Assembly: GCA_035286745.1 (NCBI GenBank)
Contig: DATECU010000338.1
Coordinates: 1 to 5,082, forward strand
Source: DATECU01 sp035286745
GTDB taxonomy: Bacteria; Acidobacteriota; Vicinamibacteria; Fen-336
Reading direction: 5' to 3'
Length of the DNA stretch: 5,082 bases
Position 1 is the first letter of the stretch, and the number at the start of each line of letters is the position of its first letter. This document shows positions 1-5,082 of the stretch, one piece after another. The translations under genes were made by a program, and so were the position numbers. The notes beneath the pieces were generated by a model. That model was not told the DNA's origin, made no database searches, and worked only from the letters and a program-made list of their open reading frames with translations.

Positions 1-1595
1 CGGGTCGCCAGCAAAGCCGGCACCCGAAGCTCGCGCGCCACCGTCGCCAGGTGGCCGGTGGTCTCTCCCAGGTCGGCCAAGAGCGCCGCGGCCTTGGGCA
101 GCAGGACCGCCAGTCGCGGGTTAGCCTCACTCGTGAGGAGCACGGCGCCGGCCGGGAAGCGCAGCAGGTCCAGGTCGGTCTCCACCCGGTGCAGCGGGCC
201 GCAACCGGCGCCGCCCGAGGCGCGGGTTCCGCCCGCCAGCAGCACCGGTGCCCCCTCGATGCGAGGGGTGCGCGGCCGGTCCGCCTTCTCCGCGTGCTCC
301 GGCTGCGGCCGCACCTGCAGCACCCACGCCCGGCCGCTGCCGTCGATCGCCCACTCCATGTCGACGGGTTGGCCCAGGTGGTCTTCGAGTCTGCAGGCCA
401 GCGCGGCCACCTCCACCGCCTGCGAGGGAGCCAGCACGGGAAGGCCCTTGACGCCAGCGGGCACCGCCAGGCGTTCGGTGCCCTCGCCCGTGCCACAGTG
501 GAGCGCCGCAAGCTGGCGCCCCAGCTTGTGGGACACTACCCGGCGTTGCCGGCGATCCAACAGGTAGCTGTCGGGCTCGGCTGAGCCGTCCACCGCGGAG
601 AGCCCGAGACCCCGCACTGCCTGCAGCAGCGTGCGCACGCCGTCCTCGGTCTGACAGGCGCTGTACAGCACGCCGGCGGCAGCCGCATCGACCATCCGCA
701 GCACGCAACAGCACATGGCGACCTCGGCGTCCTCGAAGCCGCGGTTCAACCGGTAGACGATGGCCTGGGGCGAGTACTTGCTCGCCACCACTTGGCGGAA
801 GGCGTCTTGGACTCCTTCCGGGCCCACGTTCAGCAGCGAGCGATACTGACCCGCAAACGACACCGCGAGCCCTCCCTCTTGTAGGGCGCTGGAGCGCACC
901 GCCAGCCGCTCGCCGGGACGGGTCGCCGCCCCGGCCGCCCGCTCCAGAGCGGACTTGAGCGACGGCGGGAGGGGAGCGCTCTCGACCATCTGGGAGATGC
1001 GGTTGGCCACCGTGAAGCAGGCGGCCAGCTGGCTCGGATCGAGGCCCGCCATGAGCTCGGCGATTCGGTCCCCCAGGCCGCCGGCGGTCATGAACTCGCG
1101 GTAGGCGGCGGCGGTGGTCGCAAAGCCCTCCGGCACCCGCCCCGGCAGCAGGCGCTGCGCCTCGCCCAGAAAGGCGCTCTTTTGTCCTACTTCCTCGGCC
1201 ATCGCCGCCGTGACCTTGGCCAGGGGCACCACCGGCGGCAGCGAGCCGAGGAACGGCGTCACCTCGACCTTCTGGGTGATGCGGGTGCGCAACTGGTCGA
1301 AGCGCTGAGCCAGGCCCGGGAAGCGATCGCCGGTCATGCGGTTGAGATGGAGGATCATGCGGTAGGTGCTCACCACCACCCCGGTGACCAGGCGCCGTAG
1401 CTCAGGCGCCGGCACCGCGGCCTCCCCGGCCAGCGCCTGCTGGATTCGGGTGAGCAGCCCCAGCGCGGTGTTGTTGGCGCAGAGCACCTCACGGAAGCAG
1501 GCGATTCGCGCCTCCAGGTCGGGGAGCGGCCGGCGACGCCGGAGGAGCCGTCCAAGCCAGCCCCCGGGGGCACGGTCGGAGGCAGGGGTCACCAC
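1..1595 (-). CDS. PEP synthase/PPDK-like protein, PEP/pyruvate-binding domain (partial, C-terminus beyond left edge)
   Basis: The minus-strand frame is open from a TGA at 1629-1631 to the left edge, giving about 531 codons. Residues 1-110 look helical and charged. An ATP-grasp-like PPDK N-terminal domain follows: VGQKSAFLGEA around K139, VRSS near residues 233-236, SFAGQ, ASKY with K273, and MEWAID...LQVRP near E414. A swivelling phosphohistidine domain comes next, with GETTGHLATVARE and the candidate catalytic His near residue 515 (codon 51-53). In the family, ATP phosphorylates this His, which passes phosphate to pyruvate to form PEP. Whether a PEP/pyruvate barrel follows lies outside the window. 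The start is uncertain: GTG at 1595 or 1592, TTG at 1613 and GTG at 1625 all lack a clear ribosome binding site. I chose 1595 because it puts the shared motifs at nearly the same residue numbers as in the paralogue at 3879. Oddities are EGG where the family usually has ED after VRSS, and three consecutive Cys at about 295-297. The family is certain; a true PEP synthase activity is not. Confidence 0.88.
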   Translation of the reverse strand, partial: MVTPASDRAPGGWLGRLLRRRRPLPDLEARIACFREVLCANNTALGLLTRIQQALAGEAAVPAPELRRLVTGVVVSTYRMILHLNRMTGDRFPGLAQRFDQLRTRITQKVEVTPFLGSLPPVVPLAKVTAAMAEEVGQKSAFLGEAQRLLPGRVPEGFATTAAAYREFMTAGGLGDRIAELMAGLDPSQLAACFTVANRISQMVESAPLPPSLKSALERAAGAATRPGERLAVRSSALQEGGLAVSFAGQYRSLLNVGPEGVQDAFRQVVASKYSPQAIVYRLNRGFEDAEVAMCCCVLRMVDAAAAGVLYSACQTEDGVRTLLQAVRGLGLSAVDGSAEPDSYLLDRRQRRVVSHKLGRQLAALHCGTGEGTERLAVPAGVKGLPVLAPSQAVEVAALACRLEDHLGQPVDMEWAIDGSGRAWVLQVRPQPEHAEKADRPRTPRIEGAPVLLAGGTRASGGAGCGPLHRVETDLDLLRFPAGAVLLTSEANPRLAVLLPKAAALLADLGETTGHLATVARELRVPALLAT

Positions 1596-1689
1596 CGCCG
1601 GCGAGTATGCCAAAGCCGTTCCCACCGCTCAACGCCCACGCCTGAGCCCAGGGCGCGTCGCGCGCGGCGGTCCTGGGGCCCCGGCGGGT

Positions 1690-1705
1690 GTTTCCTTCAC
1701 GAAAC
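1690..1705. repeat. inverted repeat GTTTC-N6-GAAAC, possible operator
   Basis: Perfect 5-bp arms flank a 6-base spacer in the divergent intergenic region. It lies about 160-170 bases upstream of the predicted sigma-54 start site and about 95-110 bases upstream of the left gene's likely start. That position would suit an activator or shared regulator site. The arms are short and chance occurrence is possible; no particular regulator is recognised. Confidence 0.3.
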
Positions 1706-1756
1706 GCCTTGAGAAGCCCCGGTAACCTGCCGGCGATCGTGACTAACGGCCTATGC

Positions 1757-1770
1757 CCCGCCGCGGCGGG
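1757..1770. repeat. perfect 14-bp palindrome CCCGCCGCGGCGGG
   Basis: This self-complementary sequence without a spacer lies roughly 95-105 bases upstream of the predicted transcription start of the rightward operon, a usual distance for a bacterial enhancer-binding protein site. The background is very GC-rich, which makes such palindromes less surprising. It has no T-tract, so it is not a canonical intrinsic terminator. Confidence 0.3.
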
Positions 1771-1836
1771 TGGGTTTCTCCGTGCCGCCCGGGATCGGTC
1801 TCCATTCGGCCGCCTCCTGCGCCGCCGGTGCCTTCG

Positions 1837-1852
1837 GGGCATTGCCCTTGCA
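1837..1852 (+). promoter_or_regulatory. candidate sigma-54 (-24/-12) promoter
   Basis: The sequence GGGCATTGCCCTTGCA fits the consensus TGGCAYRNNNNTTGCW at 10 of 12 defined positions, with the invariant GG and GC exactly 10 bases apart and an intact TTGCA at -12. The mismatches are at the first T and at R7. The predicted transcript start is near 1863, only about 14 bases before the ATG at 1877, so the ribosome binding site AGAGGAG would sit at the very 5' end of the message. That short leader is the main reason for caution. If real, the operon needs an RpoN-dependent enhancer-binding protein, which is not encoded in the window. Confidence 0.55.
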
Positions 1853-1876
1853 TGGCGGGAGCAGAGGAGCGGAACC

Positions 1877-2710
1877 ATGCCCATTGTCACCATCTCCCGG
1901 GGTTCGATGAGCGGAGGGCGGGCCCTCGCCGAATGCGTTTCGGGCGCGCTCGCCATCCCTTGCCTCGGCCGAGAGATCTTGGTCGAAACGGCGGCCAGGC
2001 TGGGCGTGCCGGAGAAAGCCCTGGCCGAGAAGATGGAGAAGGGGCCGGGCCTGTGGGACCGCTTCACGCTCGAACGCCACACCTACCTGGCGGCGCTGCG
2101 GGCGGCCCTGGCCGAGCACGCGCTCCAGGGCGACTTGGTCTACCACGGCCTGGCCGGCCACCTGCTGCTGCGGGGGGCGCCCGCGGTGCTTCGAGTCCGT
2201 CTGATTGCTCCCCTGGACATGCGCGTTCGCGCCGTGATGGAACAACAGGGCCTGGGGCGGGAGGAAGCGGAAAAGCACATCCGCAAGGTGGACGAGGACC
2301 GGCTTCGCTGGACCAAGTTCATGTACGACGTCCACCTGTTCGACCCGCACCTCTACGACCTGGTGGTCAACCTGGAGGAGTTGTCGATGGCGAGCGCCTG
2401 TGCGCTGGTCGTGGAAGCCGCCCGGCGACCCGAGTTCAGCGTCACCGGCGAAGTGCGGGCCAAGCTCCAGGACTTCGCGCTGGCCTCCCGCGTCAGGCTG
2501 GCGCTCATCACCCAGCCGGCCACCCGCAGCCTGGAGCTGAGCGTGCGCGCGGCCGGCGGCGTGGTCACCGTCGGTGGGGAGGTCCCGGAGGCCACCATGC
2601 TGAGTCGCACCAGCACGCGCTGGGAGCAGGAGCTCAGACAAGTGGTGCAAGGGGTGCCCGGAGTGGAGCGGTTGGTGCTCGATGTACAACCGGTCAGTCC
2701 CTATCGTTAG
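1877..2710 (+). CDS. cytidylate kinase-like protein with C-terminal BON domain
   Basis: This 277-residue protein has two parts. Residues 1 to about 190 resemble the cytidylate-kinase-like family (Cytidylate_kin2 type): the N-terminus PIVTISRGSMSGGRALAE matches the family's TISR-x-x-GSGG phosphate-binding loop, with Arg where classic Cmk has Lys, and the HIRKVDEDRLRW stretch (134-145) matches its arginine-rich lid. Residues about 195-272 resemble a BON domain: an amphipathic helix, then AAGGVVTVGGEV, then a helix ending in VPGVERLVLDV. BON domains usually bind membranes or ligands, so a regulatory or membrane-associated role is more likely than bulk CMP phosphorylation; this is inference. The ATG at 1877 is preceded by AGAGGAG (1863-1869) at 7 bases. 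The frame is open further upstream to 1688, but that extension is low-complexity and crosses the promoter. It is the first gene of the rightward operon, with 42 bases before the next gene. Confidence 0.85.
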   Translation: MPIVTISRGSMSGGRALAECVSGALAIPCLGREILVETAARLGVPEKALAEKMEKGPGLWDRFTLERHTYLAALRAALAEHALQGDLVYHGLAGHLLLRGAPAVLRVRLIAPLDMRVRAVMEQQGLGREEAEKHIRKVDEDRLRWTKFMYDVHLFDPHLYDLVVNLEELSMASACALVVEAARRPEFSVTGEVRAKLQDFALASRVRLALITQPATRSLELSVRAAGGVVTVGGEVPEATMLSRTSTRWEQELRQVVQGVPGVERLVLDVQPVSPYR

Positions 2711-2740
2711 CTGGACTGATCCCGTTCGGTGGCCCGCGCA

Positions 2741-2747
2741 GAGGAGG
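2741..2747 (+). promoter_or_regulatory. ribosome binding site GAGGAGG deciding a GTG start
   Basis: A near-perfect Shine-Dalgarno sequence lies 5 bases before the GTG at 2753. It selects this start over the in-frame GTG at 2729, which would place the site inside the coding region. The overlapping GTG at 2751 is in another frame and meets a stop at once. Confidence 0.7.
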
Positions 2748-2752
2748 CTAGT

Positions 2753-2941
2753 GTGAGCTGGCTGACGTGGCTGCAAGATCTGGGGAAGGACGCGGATGGG
2801 ATGGCTCCGGGGTTTCAGGCGCAGCCTGAGTACTTGGCGGTCTGTGTGCTCTTGCCCGTCGGGGTGGGGCTCCTGGTGGGCGTCTCGCTGCGCTTGGCGG
2901 AGCGGGTCCTCGGCGTCGAGCTGGGGAGGGGAGGCCACTGA
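2753..2941 (+). CDS. small single-span membrane protein, 62 residues
   Basis: I do not recognise the family. Residues 1-24 form a short, mildly amphipathic N-terminus with several Trp (VSWLTWLQDLG). Residues about 27-46 are a convincing membrane segment rich in Val, Leu and Gly (YLAVCVLLPVGVGLLVGVSL). A short tail follows, with Arg and Glu (LRLAERVLG) and ending in GRGGH; the positive charges suggest a cytoplasmic C-terminus. There is no signal peptidase or lipobox motif. The GTG start has a strong ribosome binding site, and the TGA stop overlaps the ATG of the permease gene by one base (TGATG). The tight coupling suggests an accessory subunit or stabiliser of the permease, which is inference. 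Its hydrophobic profile and dedicated ribosome binding site support a real gene. Confidence 0.75.
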   Translation: MSWLTWLQDLGKDADGMAPGFQAQPEYLAVCVLLPVGVGLLVGVSLRLAERVLGVELGRGGH

Positions 2942-3879
2942 TGTCCGGCGGAGACTTCGTGCTAGGGCTTGGGAGCTTCCCCTACCTCATCTTCTTCGGC
3001 CTGCTGATCGGCGGTCTGGGCGGCTTTTTCGGGGTGGGGGGCGGCTTCCTCATGGTCCCCATGCTGAACGTGGTGTTCGGCGTGCCCTACCACATAGCGG
3101 TGGGTTCCGACCTGGGTCAGATGTGCGGCATGTCCACCGCGGCCACCGTGCGTCACATGCGCTTCGGCAACATCGACTTCAAGCTGGGCTTCCTGATGAT
3201 CGCCGGCACCGCCACCGGCGTGGAGGCGGGCGCTCGCATCCTGGAGCTGCTCAAGCACGCCGGCACCCTGACCATCGCTGGACATGAGACCGACGCCATG
3301 TCCCTGGTAATGAGCCTGGTCTACGCGGCTCTGCTGATCTTCCTGGGCCAGGCCATGGTCCGGGAATCCCTGCGCACCATCAAACGCGCTTCGGGCCGGG
3401 TCGAGCTGGCCTCCGAGGCCCCGGCCTCCCCGGTGGCGTCGCGGCTTCGGACCATGAAGCTGTGGCCCATGGTCAACCTGCCGGCCTCGGGAATCGAAGC
3501 CATCTCGCTTTGGGTCATCCTCGCCATCGGCTTCGCCACCGGGTTCCTTTCCGGTATGCTGGGCGTAGGAGGCGGCTTCATCCGCATGCCGGCCCTGGTC
3601 TACATCCTCGGCTGCCCCACCGTGGTGGCGGTGGGCACCGACCTCTTCGAGATCATGTTCAGCGCCGGGTTCGGCGTGTTCACCCACTCCTTGAAGGGCA
3701 ACGTGAACCTGGTGCTGGTTCTCGCCTTGCTGATCGGCACCACGGTCGGAGCCCAACTGGGAGCGTCCTACACCCGCAAGGCCGGCGGCCCCTGGGTCCG
3801 CTTCGGCTTTGGCTGCCTGGCCTTTGTGGGTGTCGTGATGGTCGCGGTCAAGCTCTGGCTGAAGTTCACCCAGGGGTAA
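2941..3879 (+). CDS. TSUP family permease (TauE/SafE-type, DUF81)
   Basis: This 312-residue inner-membrane protein has about eight hydrophobic segments and the two-fold internal repeat of the TSUP family. GFFGVGGGFLMVP (residues 28-40), followed by VPYHIAVGSDL, recurs as GMLGVGGGFIRMP (205-217), followed by CPTVVAVGTDL. The halves are joined by a polar, probably cytoplasmic loop at about 141-187. Family members move small organic or sulfur-containing anions such as sulfite, sulfoacetate or sulfolactate, usually by secondary transport; the substrate here cannot be read from sequence. The ATG at 2941 overlaps the previous stop and is preceded by AGGGGAGG (2927-2934) at 6 bases. The TAA stop overlaps the start of the next gene (TAATG). 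No sulfur-metabolism enzyme is visible in the window, so the name sulfite exporter should be read as a family label only. Confidence 0.93.
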   Translation: MSGGDFVLGLGSFPYLIFFGLLIGGLGGFFGVGGGFLMVPMLNVVFGVPYHIAVGSDLGQMCGMSTAATVRHMRFGNIDFKLGFLMIAGTATGVEAGARILELLKHAGTLTIAGHETDAMSLVMSLVYAALLIFLGQAMVRESLRTIKRASGRVELASEAPASPVASRLRTMKLWPMVNLPASGIEAISLWVILAIGFATGFLSGMLGVGGGFIRMPALVYILGCPTVVAVGTDLFEIMFSAGFGVFTHSLKGNVNLVLVLALLIGTTVGAQLGASYTRKAGGPWVRFGFGCLAFVGVVMVAVKLWLKFTQG

Positions 3880-5082
3880 TGGGCAGGGTTTGGAAGAGCC
3901 TGTTCTCGCGCCTGACCGCCCGCCGAGTGAGAACCCGCCGGGTGCCGATCGCCGAGCGGTTTGCACACTTCCGCGCCATCGGCGCGGCTAACGACGCCTT
4001 CCTCGACAACCTGACCTCGCTGATGGAGGGGACCGCCCGGCGGAGCGGCGGTCTGGCGGCGGTGGCCGCCGCCTATGAGGCGCTGTCGGCTCCGGTGGGG
4101 GCCCTGGTTCGGTCGCTTTCGGCCATGGCCGGTGGGCGCTACCACAGCCTGCTCGGCCGCTACGAAGCCATCGACCGGGAGCTCTCCCAGGAGGTCTTGA
4201 AGGCTCGGCCCATCGAGTTCGGCCCACCCGTAATCTGGCCGGACCATCCCGAAGCGCAACGGCCGCAGGTGGTGGGGCCGAAGGCGGCGCGGCTGGCGGA
4301 GATCGCCGCCCTGGGTGGCTTTCGGGTGCCGTCCTTCTTCAGCGTGTCCGTCTACGGCTTCCGCACCTTCATGGAGGCGACCGGCCTGCAGGACTTGGCC
4401 GAGGCCTCGCTCTGGTCCGCCGACCTGGCCGACGGCCAGGCGCTCCGGCGCCTTTCCCGCACCATGAGCGAGGCGGTGCTGGCGGCCAGCGTGCCTCCCG
4501 GACTCGCCGGCGAGCTGCAAGCGGGGTTCCGGCGCCTCCACCAGGAGCTACCCTCGCTGGTGGGTGTGGCGGTGCGCTCGAGCGCGGTGGTGGAGGATTC
4601 GGAGTCCTCCTTCGCCGGTCAGTTCGAGAGCCTCCTGAACGTCGGCGAGGAGGGCCTGCTCGACGCCTACAAGCGGGTCATCGCCAGCAAGTACCGGCCG
4701 GAGGTGTTGCAGTACGCTCTGGCTCGAGGCTTCCTGGATGAGGACATCGCCATGCCGGTGCTGGTGATGGCGATGGTCGAGCCGGCCGCCGCCGGCGTCG
4801 CCTACTCCAGCGACCCCTCCCACCCCGGGCGCGCGGTGGTGACGGCGGTCCGCGGCCTGGCGCAACCGGTGGTCGAGGGTCGGGCGGTCCCCGACCGCTA
4901 CCTGGTGTCCACCGGGGAGCCGCCGCGGGTGGTGGCCATGACGGCCGGCAACCGAGCCGGCGTTCTGCGCTGCCGAGTCGGCGGCGGTTTGATCGAGACG
5001 GTGGGGGATCCGGCTCAAGGGGACGACGCGACCCTGGACTCCGAGGACGCCTGCCGGGTGGCCCAATTGGCCCGGGGCCTGG
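3879..5082 (+). CDS. PEP synthase/PPDK-like protein, PEP/pyruvate-binding domain (partial, C-terminus beyond right edge)
   Basis: The frame is open from the ATG at 3879 to the window end, 401 complete codons. Residues 1-110 are a charged, mostly helical extension with FRAIGAANDAFLDNL. The ATP-grasp-like domain follows: GPKAARLAEI (133-142, K135), GFRVPSFFSVSVYGF, VAVRSSAVVEDSESSFAGQ (R233 with the usual ED pair), ASKYRPE (K271), and EPAAAGVAYSSDP from about 301. Then come RGLAQPVVEG and VPDRYLVS. These are the hallmarks of the PPDK/PEP synthase nucleotide-binding half. The phosphohistidine and PEP-binding parts, if present, lie beyond the edge. Motifs align in order and nearly residue for residue with the minus-strand gene at the left, so the two are paralogues. 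The start overlaps the permease stop by one base. The only Shine-Dalgarno-like sequence, AGGGG at 3872-3876, is just 2 bases away, so expression probably depends on coupling to the permease. Confidence 0.9.
   Translation, partial: MGRVWKSLFSRLTARRVRTRRVPIAERFAHFRAIGAANDAFLDNLTSLMEGTARRSGGLAAVAAAYEALSAPVGALVRSLSAMAGGRYHSLLGRYEAIDRELSQEVLKARPIEFGPPVIWPDHPEAQRPQVVGPKAARLAEIAALGGFRVPSFFSVSVYGFRTFMEATGLQDLAEASLWSADLADGQALRRLSRTMSEAVLAASVPPGLAGELQAGFRRLHQELPSLVGVAVRSSAVVEDSESSFAGQFESLLNVGEEGLLDAYKRVIASKYRPEVLQYALARGFLDEDIAMPVLVMAMVEPAAAGVAYSSDPSHPGRAVVTAVRGLAQPVVEGRAVPDRYLVSTGEPPRVVAMTAGNRAGVLRCRVGGGLIETVGDPAQGDDATLDSEDACRVAQLARGL

Noticed and set aside
127..714. A 195-codon minus-strand open frame inside the left PEP-synthase-like gene.
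   Set aside because: It is in another frame of the same strand, and its Gly/Arg/Ala-rich translation has no motif. The overlapping frame has continuous PPDK-family motifs.
1607..1622. A second -24/-12-like element on the minus strand, GGGAACGGCTTTGGCA, in front of the left gene.
   Set aside because: The GG-N10-GC spacing is right but only 9 of 12 defined positions match, and the predicted start would fall within a base or two of the chosen GTG. It is too weak to annotate as a feature.
1675..1682. GGGGCCCC palindrome as a possible terminator stem.
   Set aside because: It has no loop and no T-tract, and 8 bp of G and C is expected by chance in this background.
1688..1876. An N-terminal extension of the kinase-like protein starting at 1688.
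   Set aside because: The added residues show no family similarity, cross the candidate promoter, and the ATG at 1877 has a good ribosome binding site directly before the conserved TISR motif.
1751..2938. A 395-codon open frame on the minus strand opposite the kinase-like gene and the small membrane protein gene.
   Set aside because: It is an antisense shadow caused by high GC at third codon positions. Its translation is rich in Gln, His, Arg and Gly with no recognisable domain, while the plus strand carries clear family motifs.
2962..3966. A 334-codon minus-strand open frame opposite the permease gene.
   Set aside because: It is low-complexity in His, Gly and Gln and mirrors the codons of a well-supported membrane protein.

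Overview
The window is GC-rich throughout, strongly so at third codon positions, and densely coding with very short intergenic gaps. It looks like a high-GC Gram-negative chromosome. A good match to a sigma-54 (-24/-12) promoter and the gene content (TauE/SafE-type TSUP permease, cytidylate-kinase-like protein, PEP-synthase-like proteins) would suit a deltaproteobacterial or related lineage, but the sequence alone does not settle the taxon.

Layout: (1) 1 to about 1595, minus strand: most of a PEP-synthase/PPDK-like protein, cut by the left edge just after its phosphohistidine motif. (2) About 1596-1876: a divergent intergenic region with a candidate sigma-54 promoter facing right, an inverted repeat (GTTTC-N6-GAAAC) and a perfect 14-bp palindrome. 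(3) 1877-5082, plus strand: a four-gene putative operon made of a cytidylate-kinase-like/BON fusion, a 62-residue single-span membrane protein, a 312-residue TSUP-family permease, and a second PEP-synthase-like protein cut by the right edge. The last three genes overlap by one base each (TGATG and TAATG), so translational coupling is likely.

The main point of interest is the combination. Two collinear paralogues of the ATP-binding domain of PEP synthase, each with a helical N-terminal extension, lie on either side of an anion permease, a tiny membrane partner and a nucleotide-kinase-like protein with a BON domain. This is not a housekeeping ppsA locus. It could be a phosphotransfer-linked transport or sensing module, possibly for a sulfur-containing or organic anion. 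That functional reading is inference; the domain assignments rest on motifs read in the sequence.
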